Assembly (NCBI GenBank): GCA_945833885.1
Contig: CAMAFY010000020.1
Span: 1 to 46,072 of the forward strand
Origin: an uncultured Bacteroidales bacterium
GTDB lineage: Bacteria > Bacteroidota > Bacteroidia > Bacteroidales > Bacteroidaceae
Direction: 5' to 3'
DNA length: 46,072 bases
Shown: one piece after another, positions 17,530-25,583 of the stretch
Position numbering within the stretch: the stretch's first letter is position 1
Layout of the letters: each line of letters begins with the position of its first letter
The notes under the pieces: generated by a model
What the model was told of the DNA's origin: nothing
Seen by the model: only the letters and a program-made list of their open reading frames with translations
Databases searched by the model: none
Program-made: the position numbers and the translations under genes

Positions 17530-18809
17530 TCTCCAATCCTCCACACTTTATGGATCTCGGATCTTTGCTGCGGGAGAGAAGGAATCCAAGGCGTTTCCGG
17601 AAGTTTCAGAGGCTTTTCATCATCTTTTTCATCATCCTCCTTTTTTTCTTCGGCTTTCGGCCGGTAGGTGCTGTTCAGACAGAGGCCGAGGAGCATGAAG
17701 TAGCCCATACCCTTTCCCGAAAGGTACGAAGTGTCCGCCACACTCTCGATGGCGAGACAGAAGAAAGCAAGTAGCGCCACACGGTAATAACGGATATCTG
17801 TAATCTGGTTGATGTTTTTCAGCCTCCGCGCCCAGAACCAGACGAAGAACCCCACACCCAACACACCGTATTGGGCCAGAGTGGGATAGAAAGCATCGGC
17901 AACAAAGTCACTAAACGACTCGCTTAGTCCCCATATTTCATTCAGATGATAGGAATAATACAGCGGCGAATAATGGACGGCGGCAGCATAGGTACCGAAA
18001 GTGCCCATGCCGGGACCGAAGGGGAAATAGTCTTTCAGAATCAGTAATGCCGCCTTATAGGTCATCGGGCGCGCCAACTCCTCGTTTTCCCAACCGGAAA
18101 CATAATACCATTCAAATCTCGTCCATGTAAACGCAATGCAAATAGCAGCAAGGACTGCCAGTTGCAAGACCGTTTTCGGAGATTTGAAATGAACGCGGTG
18201 GGTAAGGAAGAACACCACTCCGACAAAGCACACCACCTCACCAAAATACTTGAACTTCGGTGCGAGTAAGCCTACCAATACGATAAACAGTGCCACATAC
18301 TTGTTGTTTGCTGAAGGCTGTGCAAAGATATAATAGGCCATGCCCGTACAGATAGCCAACTGTCCGAGTACGGGGAACTCGGCATCCGGCAACAAATCAC
18401 CGGCCCTGAAGGTAAAGAAAAGCCATGCCAAAAGCGTGGCAATCATGGTCGTCAGCATCAGACGTTTCTGCATCCGCGAGAACTGGGGATTCAGAATCCA
18501 TGTACAAAACAAGACACTATACGGACGTATCTGCTGCACAAATTCAATGTACACCGCCTCTGCCACATTCACCCGCGATACATAAAGTGAATATGCGGCA
18601 TAAAAGGTCAACAGGGCGAGGCATGCGACATATTCCTTCCAAGGTTTACGGTTGGTGGTCCGGACACCGGACACCAGGACGGTGAAGACGATGAGCACCG
18701 CAGTCATGGCTTCGTCCACATGACGGAAGCCCGGCAAATCATTGAAAGCAATACACGTCGGAAAAAACACCATCCAAAACAACGTGTAGAAAATACTGAT
18801 AAATTTCAT
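17526..18809 (-). CDS. wzy: O-antigen/capsule polymerase (Wzy-like)
   Basis: A 427-residue membrane protein with about 10-12 hydrophobic segments. A large loop with the SGWENEELARPMTYKAALLILKDYP-like region and PFGPGMGTFGTYAA at about 245-275 resembles the O-antigen ligase/polymerase family. It would join lipid-linked repeat units in the periplasm. It is the only polymerase candidate in the window. The C-terminal 35 residues are acidic and lysine-rich (EEKKEDDEKDDEKP). It is linked by 4-bp overlaps both upstream (GT32) and downstream (acyltransferase). The DNA is more GC-rich than that of the neighbours. Confidence 0.8.
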   Translation of the reverse strand: MKFISIFYTLFWMVFFPTCIAFNDLPGFRHVDEAMTAVLIVFTVLVSGVRTTNRKPWKEYVACLALLTFYAAYSLYVSRVNVAEAVYIEFVQQIRPYSVLFCTWILNPQFSRMQKRLMLTTMIATLLAWLFFTFRAGDLLPDAEFPVLGQLAICTGMAYYIFAQPSANNKYVALFIVLVGLLAPKFKYFGEVVCFVGVVFFLTHRVHFKSPKTVLQLAVLAAICIAFTWTRFEWYYVSGWENEELARPMTYKAALLILKDYFPFGPGMGTFGTYAAAVHYSPLYYSYHLNEIWGLSESFSDFVADAFYPTLAQYGVLGVGFFVWFWARRLKNINQITDIRYYRVALLAFFCLAIESVADTSYLSGKGMGYFMLLGLCLNSTYRPKAEEKKEDDEKDDEKPLKLPETPWIPSLPQQRSEIHKVWRIGE

Positions 18810-19612
18810 AATAATTCTCTTTTCTCAGAGGGAATTCTATATTTGCGTCTTTTATACCGATTGAGGAGCAGGAATACACAATCAGGTATAACGGACTTTA
18901 TATAATGCTTAACGGTTTCTTTCAAGTTTTCTTCTTTGGCATTCCAACTCCCAGCATAACGGTGTATTGTGTAAGTATGGTCCGTTATACGCATTCTGCC
19001 AGTTATCACATTTATTGGAGCGAAGTATTCCCGCGGATAGACGGTAATATCACCAACCCTCTGAATGCCCGGAACATTTCTCAATCCAACATCACAAAGT
19101 TGCTCCGTTGTATAAGCCACAATGGTCTTGTACCACGCGATATTCACTGGAGGCATCTCAAAATGGAGGCTTTCATAATACGTCAGCATGCGTTGCATGA
19201 ATGGATGACTTTTTTCCATACCAAATCCCAATCCTAATGCAACAGTGTAACAATATCTTGGTGCATATTTTCCTGGGGAGTTTTCCCCATCAGGATCAGT
19301 TTCAAAGCCCATAAAATTTCCCTGCATTATAATCTCATCCATAGGGCGAATCACCTCTACATCCGTATCAAAATATATACCGCCAAAATGATACATAATC
19401 CAAAACCGGGCATAATCACTGACAAAAGCGTATTTTTTCTTTGCGTATGCTTCCGCTGTATATGGAATCATATTCACATTAAAGTTATTCTCATTCCATT
19501 CCTTTATCTCATAATCAGGCAGAAACTTCCGCCATGACGCTATACATACCTGCGCTAATTCTGGCAAAGGATTACGGCCGAACCAACAGTAATGAATTAT
19601 TTTGGGTATCAT
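18806..19612 (-). CDS. GT32-type glycosyltransferase (DXD sugar-binding region)
   Basis: The 268-residue protein starts MIPKIIHYCWFGRNPLP and carries the GT32 core: SDYARFWIMYHFGGIYFDTDVEV at residues 65-87 with the DTD metal motif at 82-84. The family is common in capsular loci and adds hexoses from nucleotide sugars on the cytoplasmic side. Its stop overlaps the wzy start by 4 bp, and it lies 10 bp after the acetyltransferase gene upstream, so these genes form one unit. Confidence 0.93.
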   Translation of the reverse strand: MIPKIIHYCWFGRNPLPELAQVCIASWRKFLPDYEIKEWNENNFNVNMIPYTAEAYAKKKYAFVSDYARFWIMYHFGGIYFDTDVEVIRPMDEIIMQGNFMGFETDPDGENSPGKYAPRYCYTVALGLGFGMEKSHPFMQRMLTYYESLHFEMPPVNIAWYKTIVAYTTEQLCDVGLRNVPGIQRVGDITVYPREYFAPINVITGRMRITDHTYTIHRYAGSWNAKEENLKETVKHYIKSVIPDCVFLLLNRYKRRKYRIPSEKRELL

Positions 19613-19622
19613 TATTTCGTAT

Positions 19623-20171
19623 TCACTTTTTGTATCTGTTTCCTATAAATCTTGCAGGATTATTGTAATTTAGTATTTTGGCAGGGACACCTGCGACAGT
19701 AGCATTTCGAGGTATGTCTTTTACAACAACTGCTCCGGCTCCAATACTAACGTTATCACCGATTACCACCCCACCAACAATACTGACATGTGGAGCAACG
19801 TACACATTATCCCCAATTGTCGCTGCGTGCCCATCATTAGTTCCAATACTTAGAAAATGGCTAAGATTCACATTATCACCTATTTTCGTGTTTGGATTAA
19901 CGACAATAGACATAGCATGTCCAAGATACAACCCATAACCTATTTTTACCTGACGCGGTATTTCTATACCATAATGTAATGATAGAAATTTATGAATCAC
20001 AATCGCCAATGGCTGTAGCAAATTTCCATTTTGACACAATCTGAGCCAAAACAGATATTTTTTTCCTCTATCTAAAGTAAACAACATTGAAACAGATGCT
20101 CCAATCGCACTTTTCTTCTTTCCTGTATAGCGATAGCAATCTGATATTATGTATTCGCAAACATTCTTCAT
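19623..20171 (-). CDS. Serine acetyltransferase-like hexapeptide acyltransferase
   Basis: The 182-residue protein resembles the C-terminal half of CysE-type enzymes, with LHYGIEIPRQVKIGYGLYLGHAM, SHFLSIGTNDGHAATIGDNVYVAPHVSIVGGVVIGDNVSIGAGAV and VAGVPAKI repeats. In polysaccharide loci these proteins usually acetylate a sugar rather than serine. The acceptor is unknown. It sits between two glycosyltransferases, 10 bp before GT32 and 81 bp after GT2. AT-rich DNA. Confidence 0.88.
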   Translation of the reverse strand: MKNVCEYIISDCYRYTGKKKSAIGASVSMLFTLDRGKKYLFWLRLCQNGNLLQPLAIVIHKFLSLHYGIEIPRQVKIGYGLYLGHAMSIVVNPNTKIGDNVNLSHFLSIGTNDGHAATIGDNVYVAPHVSIVGGVVIGDNVSIGAGAVVVKDIPRNATVAGVPAKILNYNNPARFIGNRYKK

Positions 20172-20252
20172 ACACTATCTTTCTTGGATAACACTTTGTA
20201 TTATTAACGGACTAAAAATATCAGCACGAATAAATATGTCAGTTTTAACATA

Positions 20253-21011
20253 TTAGATTAACTTTCTTTTAAAAATCACTGAAAATATGAGTCTGCATCG
20301 GAACAACACTTTTATCCACAAAGGCTCATGAAAACCCGAATTGCTGGTTTGTTCTGGGTAACAACGATGAGCCGCCATTATTCTTTCATCGAATACCGCC
20401 ACTTGGTTTCTTACCGCCAAAGCCCCCAAATAAGTATCATACTGATGAACCTTATGAAATGGCAATATATAATCTGCGAATTCTCGAGTAAAAGCACAAG
20501 AGAAACCAAAAATACCAGAATGCGATAGTATCTTTATCAAGGAAAGTGGACGCATGATTGTCTTAGAAAAAACTTTACCATTATACATCCAATGAAATGA
20601 CGATGAAACGAAATGTTTGTTCGTACCGTCCAAAACATCTACCATAGCCTTTATTCTTCCAGGATACCAAATATCATCTTGGTCAGATAGGAAAATAATT
20701 TCCCCGCGCGAGAAACGAATAGCATTCTCAAAATTTTGTGTAGCGCATCGCAAATTTTTGTAGTATCGAAACTGTTTACGGTTAGTATGACGAAAATAGA
20801 CAATCCTTTCATCATGATATGCCTCAACCATCCGGAGAGTGTTATCATTAGTGCTATCATCGGATAAAACAACTTCAAGTTTATCGCCCTCGTTCAGTTG
20901 TTGCGACAAAATGGAATCCATTTGCTCTTGAAAGAAATGATTCGCATTGTACGTCGCCATACACACCGAGATAATTCGATGATTTGATACTACAGAAGGA
21001 GAATTAGGCAT
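20253..21011 (-). CDS. GT2-family glycosyltransferase
   Basis: A 252-residue GT-A enzyme with ISVCMATYNANHFFQEQMDSILSQ at 14-37, SDDSTNDNT at 50-58 and the divalent metal motif SDQDDIW at 109-115. It is similar in design to the GT2 at 16006-16860 and is probably another inverting transferase of the same locus. The first 11 residues precede the usual GT2 start and may not all be translated. A 182-bp gap with an inverted repeat lies upstream. Confidence 0.92.
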   Translation of the reverse strand: MPNSPSVVSNHRIISVCMATYNANHFFQEQMDSILSQQLNEGDKLEVVLSDDSTNDNTLRMVEAYHDERIVYFRHTNRKQFRYYKNLRCATQNFENAIRFSRGEIIFLSDQDDIWYPGRIKAMVDVLDGTNKHFVSSSFHWMYNGKVFSKTIMRPLSLIKILSHSGIFGFSCAFTREFADYILPFHKVHQYDTYLGALAVRNQVAVFDERIMAAHRCYPEQTSNSGFHEPLWIKVLFRCRLIFSVIFKRKLI

Positions 21012-21080
21012 ACTTCTATTATATTTCCTTTTTTATTCTCCAGAATCTAAAAGAACTGGAAAATTGCCATATATGTATTA

Positions 21081-21171
21081 TAAGTAAGTGAGCAAATTTA
21101 AACGGTATTATCTTGCAACAATGTGATGATGTAGATTTTGCATATATACATTAATTTTGTTCACTTACTTA
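21081..21171. repeat. 91-bp inverted-repeat element
   Basis: TAAGTAAGTGAGCAAA at 21081-21096 pairs with TTTGTTCACTTACTTA at 21156-21171 (16 bp, one G-U type mismatch). It lies between two minus-strand glycosyltransferase genes and could be a miniature element, an RNA hairpin or a weak terminator. No target duplication is obvious. Confidence 0.6.
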
Positions 21172-21193
21172 CGATTCCAAAAGTTTCTATTTA

Positions 21194-22144
21194 TCATTCA
21201 AGGTTCTTGCAGCCATACCCACAAGTTTCCATCTTCTCCATCAAGCTTTGCATCCTCTGTTTCCAAGCACCCTTTGCAAGTGCCATCGCCCGATTTTTAT
21301 CAACCATCGTCTGGTAGTCGGCGATATTGGCAATGATGTGGGCAATTTGCTGCGCAGGATGCTGTGTGTCAAGTTCAATGACGGGATTATAGCCCACAAT
21401 ATCTATAAGTTCCTGAGGAGCATGCCCCACGATGACCATACGCGAGAGCATGGCTTCCCAATAACGTTGCGTCAAGGTCTCCACACCCTCCGACAACTTT
21501 GGATGTGTAATGGAACGGGGCAGACAAAGGGTCACACGGGCATCAGCCATCACAGAGAACAATTCCTCGTTACTGTAAATATAATGTCCGTCCTTCAAAG
21601 TACAGACATGCCGGATGCCGTTCATTTCCAAATTTCCAGTCACTTCTGCGTTGGAACGTCCAAACTCCAACAAATCTACACTTCGTTCCACGAGCGGTTT
21701 TCCTGCGGAATACAATGTCACATCCACCGCCTCCGGACAATGCAGCATCCGGACCTCGGGTAAGCGTTGCTGCATCGCCTCCATCTCCTGTCGCGCGGTG
21801 AATATAGCAGTGCGCACCCTGTGTCGACGCATCCATCGTTCCATCCGGTCATAATAGCGGGGCCAGCAGTCCCAGATAAAAGGCACAATCTCATGGGTAG
21901 CATAGTACGGAAAGGTATCGAAGGTGATGGACACCGGCTCTACAAACATCAGTAGCGCCTCTTCCTTCACGCATCGTAGAGTAGGTAACTCTAATCTATA
22001 GGCCAATCCATGCAACAGGCGTGGCGGGAACAACGGACGGACCGTCTGTCCTCCCACCGCTTTCCATGCCTCAAAAGGAGCGGACTTAAAGCTGACGCTG
22101 TCAGGATGACGGTAGGGTTCAACGGATTTTAATATCATCGTCAT
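21194..22144 (-). CDS. GT-B glycosyltransferase, C-terminal GT4-like domain
   Basis: The 316-residue protein is a probable glycosyltransferase. The N-terminal half has VEPVSITFDTFPYYATHEIVPFIWDCW, and the C-terminal half resembles the glycosyl-transferase-1 domain: LLEFGRSNAEV, then TLCLPRSITHPKLSEGVETLTQRYWEAMLSRMVIVGHAP. It lacks a strong E-x7-E motif (the nearest is EGVETLTQRYWE), so class assignment is less certain than for its neighbours. It is rich in GC and Arg, unlike the GT2 downstream. It may belong to an imported segment. Confidence 0.75.
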   Translation of the reverse strand: MTMILKSVEPYRHPDSVSFKSAPFEAWKAVGGQTVRPLFPPRLLHGLAYRLELPTLRCVKEEALLMFVEPVSITFDTFPYYATHEIVPFIWDCWPRYYDRMERWMRRHRVRTAIFTARQEMEAMQQRLPEVRMLHCPEAVDVTLYSAGKPLVERSVDLLEFGRSNAEVTGNLEMNGIRHVCTLKDGHYIYSNEELFSVMADARVTLCLPRSITHPKLSEGVETLTQRYWEAMLSRMVIVGHAPQELIDIVGYNPVIELDTQHPAQQIAHIIANIADYQTMVDKNRAMALAKGAWKQRMQSLMEKMETCGYGCKNLE

Positions 22145-22227
22145 AAGTTGAACAAGAAAAACTCGTCTCTTGCTTATTTATGTTGTATTATCGTGAAATT
22201 TTGTAAAAAAACAGAAACAAAACAATT

Positions 22228-23460
22228 CTATTCCCCTATTACTATTTGTTTATAATATTTTACCATCGTCTCTACTTTCCTTTCCCATGTCAGTTCCAAC
22301 TGCCTTTCTCGACAATTCAAAGATAATTGTTTCAACACCTCTCGATTTCCATATAAATATCCTATCTGTCGAGCGAAATCTTCAACCGACTGCTCGGGAT
22401 TCGATAGTGCTATTTTGATTCCCACCTTTTCATTAACTACATCCCCCTGGCCACAAGTGTCAAAACACAATACCGGCAAATGATTTGCAATTGCTTCAAG
22501 CACTACATGCGGTGTACCTTCCGCTACGCTGGTAAAGAAAAACAAATTTGCCTGTTGCATCAATCTCTGCACCTCATTATGACTAACAACACCATGCCAT
22601 ACACAAAGGTTCATTATACCCAAACTCTCAGCCATGCGTCTGAATGGTACTTCATCACCACCACCAACAATATGCAGCCTTATGTCAGAATAGTCTAACA
22701 AAGCAATACTACGTAACGCCAGCACCAACTGCTTTCTATAATCTGTTTTTCCTACCCACAAGATATCGAACTTATTCTCTTTAGGAATATCGCGTAGCAT
22801 CACCTCGCTCATAGAACACCCCGTCTCATTCATCAATAGGGAATCTATGTGCAGATATTTCTTGAAGGAGCGAACAGAGTTGCTAGAAGCGGATAGAACA
22901 ACCTTTGCACTATTCGCAGCCTTTCTTATTCTTATCCCATGCTTCAGTTGCCAACGTGTAATAGTGTTCTTTAACATAAGAAAAGCCCTCGTCTTCAAAC
23001 TCGCTCCTTTGAGGTAGGCCATCGGAAAAGTATCTTTTGCATCTACAGGGCCCCAAACAAATGGTATTCCTGTTTTCTCAGACAATTCCCATAAATAGCC
23101 CGGCTCTCTAAAACCTATCATATTCAACTGGTGCAGGATATCAACCTTATGAATACGACAAATTTCTGCTGCAATATGATACGTTTTACGCTGCCATTTA
23201 CGATAATACCAATAAAACCGCCAATCTCCTTGATTCCAACACATTCGCCTTACTTTATCCGAAACTGGATTATAATAAAAATGCATATTATGGCCATAGG
23301 ACAATGTTGGGAGTACAACCTCTATTTTTTCACGAAATTCCCCCTCTGTGATAATATGCAATTCACAATATTTTGCAAGAAACAGACACCAGTTCCATGC
23401 CATACCAGGCTCACTCCCCATGTCTGGAGAACAGGCGTAAGCATTAATAAGAATTTTCAT
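22228..23460 (-). CDS. GT4-family glycosyltransferase
   Basis: A 410-residue GT-B enzyme. The N-terminus MKILINAYACSPDMGSEPGMAWNW carries the glycine-rich donor-proximal loop, HQLNMIGFREPGYLW lies near residue 135, FVWGPVDAKDT near 160, and the C-terminal donor site is SVAEGTPHVVLEAIANHLPVL (E-x7-E). It closely parallels the broken GT4 at 13468-14733, sharing the start motif and the W/MGP segment. It probably adds one sugar to the repeat unit. The gap to the downstream gene is 83 bp with no clear signal. Confidence 0.92.
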   Translation of the reverse strand: MKILINAYACSPDMGSEPGMAWNWCLFLAKYCELHIITEGEFREKIEVVLPTLSYGHNMHFYYNPVSDKVRRMCWNQGDWRFYWYYRKWQRKTYHIAAEICRIHKVDILHQLNMIGFREPGYLWELSEKTGIPFVWGPVDAKDTFPMAYLKGASLKTRAFLMLKNTITRWQLKHGIRIRKAANSAKVVLSASSNSVRSFKKYLHIDSLLMNETGCSMSEVMLRDIPKENKFDILWVGKTDYRKQLVLALRSIALLDYSDIRLHIVGGGDEVPFRRMAESLGIMNLCVWHGVVSHNEVQRLMQQANLFFFTSVAEGTPHVVLEAIANHLPVLCFDTCGQGDVVNEKVGIKIALSNPEQSVEDFARQIGYLYGNREVLKQLSLNCRERQLELTWERKVETMVKYYKQIVIGE

Positions 23461-23553
23461 TACCCCCTCCCTAAAATCTTTTTTAATATTTTTTATCGAA
23501 TGGTCATCGAATTGTTTGCAGGAAATACATTTCTTTATAGATAATCCAGGACT

Positions 23554-24594
23554 CTATTTCTTTGAACACAACGTTATATTGAACTCTCCAAAAACCACCT
23601 TTCGGATAAAATCACTCTTACGAAGCAAAAGTCCCAGATAAATAGAAACAAAAGTGATAAGCAATGCTACCGATGTTACAAGCAGAAGGGACAAACCCTG
23701 ATTTCCCGTGGATTCCATCCAGCATCCTATTTCCTTTAATTCAAACAAACGTAACAAGAAGTAATGTATGACATAAACATCCAATGTATGTTTTCCGATA
23801 AAGGCAAGCATATCTTCCAACTTTGTCTTGTTATTCTCCCGAGGCAGAAAGACCATAAGCAAGACAACTATGGCAAAAAAAGGTATAAAATAATGACGAC
23901 TGAATGAGTTCGCATAAATTATAGGTATATCTACATTGAACAAAACGAGATAGCCAACAAGCGAAACTGTAAACAACCAATTACTACGAAATAAAAAACT
24001 AAAAAGATTATACTTCCGTACCATCATCCCCAAAAAGAACATCGGCCAAAAATATGCACAGTTTTGCAGACAGAATAAGTCCTCATCTTGGACAAAACAT
24101 TTCCATCCTACACCCAATCCTACACCTATAACCACTCCCAACAAGATATCACCATACGGACTATTCGAACGATTAAGTCTAAAACATTGGATTATTATGT
24201 AAAAAACGGAAAGCGTCATTAAGTACCAATAACCCATTTTGACAGGACACATCAAAAAGTTATGAACCTTGTCACCTAACACGCTGACAGACGTTGGCCA
24301 GTTCAAAGATAAAGTAAACAGGAGCCCAAACCAGCACATCGGCAACAACAATCTTAAAATCTTTTTAATCCACTTTGAAAATCTCCAATCAGGGAAAGGA
24401 GAAAAAGAACTGATGCAGACATATCCGGAAAGGAACATAAACAATGGCATGTGAAACGATGATATCACATCAAACCATAGACCCTGCTGATTGTGCATGG
24501 AAAAGAGATACACGTGCCCCATGACAACCAAAATTATAGCAAGCCCTTTTAGCCGATCGACAAACTGAAATCTGTCTTTTGAATACGCTTCCAT
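23554..24594 (-). CDS. Acyltransferase-3 family membrane O-acyltransferase
   Basis: The 346-residue protein has about ten hydrophobic segments and the acyltransferase-3 signature: FVDRLKGLAIILVVMGHVY at 11-29 with the key His, then SSFHMPLFMFLSGYV. Family members (OafA, WecH) add acetyl or other acyl groups to surface sugars at the inner membrane. It is the first gene of this half-locus from the promoter side and lies next to the repeat-rich insert region. A second family member is at 38023-39039. Confidence 0.92.
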   Translation of the reverse strand: MEAYSKDRFQFVDRLKGLAIILVVMGHVYLFSMHNQQGLWFDVISSFHMPLFMFLSGYVCISSFSPFPDWRFSKWIKKILRLLLPMCWFGLLFTLSLNWPTSVSVLGDKVHNFLMCPVKMGYWYLMTLSVFYIIIQCFRLNRSNSPYGDILLGVVIGVGLGVGWKCFVQDEDLFCLQNCAYFWPMFFLGMMVRKYNLFSFLFRSNWLFTVSLVGYLVLFNVDIPIIYANSFSRHYFIPFFAIVVLLMVFLPRENNKTKLEDMLAFIGKHTLDVYVIHYFLLRLFELKEIGCWMESTGNQGLSLLLVTSVALLITFVSIYLGLLLRKSDFIRKVVFGEFNITLCSKK

Positions 24595-24671
24595 TTTTTT
24601 CTAAACAGCAATAATTAAGCAAACAACAAGTTAATCTATTACTCCTCCCCTATGTTTTTTTGAAATTTCTT

Positions 24672-24775
24672 CTACACATCCTACACGAATGGTAGAAATC
24701 ATCAATAAAATCTAATAATTTCTCAGTGTAGGATGAGGTGTAGGATTGGGTGTTTAGTGTAGGATAATCCTACAC
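24672..24775. repeat. Left cluster of GTGTAGGAT motifs
   Basis: The 9-mer GTGTAGGAT occurs at 24726-24734, 24738-24746 and 24757-24765, and inverted at 24678-24686 (with a CTACAC half-site before it) and 24767-24775. The last two form a 19-bp palindrome, GTGTAGGATAATCCTACAC. A similar cluster lies at 28680-28776, on the other side of vapE. Function is unknown; it could be protein binding sites or iterons. Confidence 0.8.
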
Positions 24776-24927
24776 TATCGGGTATTTTTCCAGCGATTTA
24801 TCGTCGATTTGTTGGCACATAATCGCATTTTTATCACCAGATTTCGACAAGAATTCACGTCTGCAACGGCTAAAGACTGAGAACGTCACGCCACGGGTGG
24901 TAAATTCGTGATTTTTTCACCCCCGAT

Positions 24928-25525
24928 GAGATTCGTATGATTCGTAAGATTAGTGGTCTTATTCCATATATTCCGCATGGAACCACGAATCGCACGAATC
25001 AGAAGAATATGGATGATAGCAATTGTTTACGGTAACAGGGGCAACGTCAACCACATTTTTTATTATCAAGAATTTGTGAATTAGTGAATGCCATGCGGAA
25101 TGTTAGGCGGGAACCACGAATCGCACGTATCTTACGAATGGGAATGCGAGGTTGTTTAATGGTAACGGGCTCTGCACAGGCTGCCCCTTCGGGGCGCACA
25201 ATGCGGAAGAAAATTCACTAATTCACAAATTCTTGATAATAAAATTTCCAGATGAGATTCGCATGATTCGTAAGATTAGTGGTCTTTATCTATATACGCT
25301 TCCGCATGGAACCACGAATCGGACGAATCATACGAATGGAAATGCGAGGTTGTTAACGGTAACGGACTCTGCACAGGCTGCCCCTTCGGGGCACACCATG
25401 CAGAAGAGAATTCACTAATTCGCAAATTCTTGATAATAAAATGAAATCGTTCACATTCGTATGATTCGTAAGATTAGTGGTCTTATTCCATATATTCCGC
25501 ATGGAACCACAAATCGGACGAATCA
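24928..25525. repeat. Dispersed repeat block between acyltransferase and vapE
   Basis: A 135-bp unit occurs at 25110-25245 and 25308-25442 and ends in a TTCACTAATTC...TTGATAATAA segment. Each copy includes the hairpin GCCCCTTCGGGGC (25183-25195, 25380-25392). A second module, ATTCGTATGATTCGTAAGAT through CCGCATGGAACCACGAATCG, occurs near 24930, 25254 and 25455 and has inverted GATTCGT/ACGAATC ends. Related pieces recur at 28960-29480 and 30002-30320. The 989-bp gap 24595-25583 contains no gene that I recognise. Confidence 0.75.
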
Positions 25526-25583
25526 CACGAATGGGGATGACGGGAATTGTTTACGGTAACAGGGGAAATTTCTAATCCCCACT

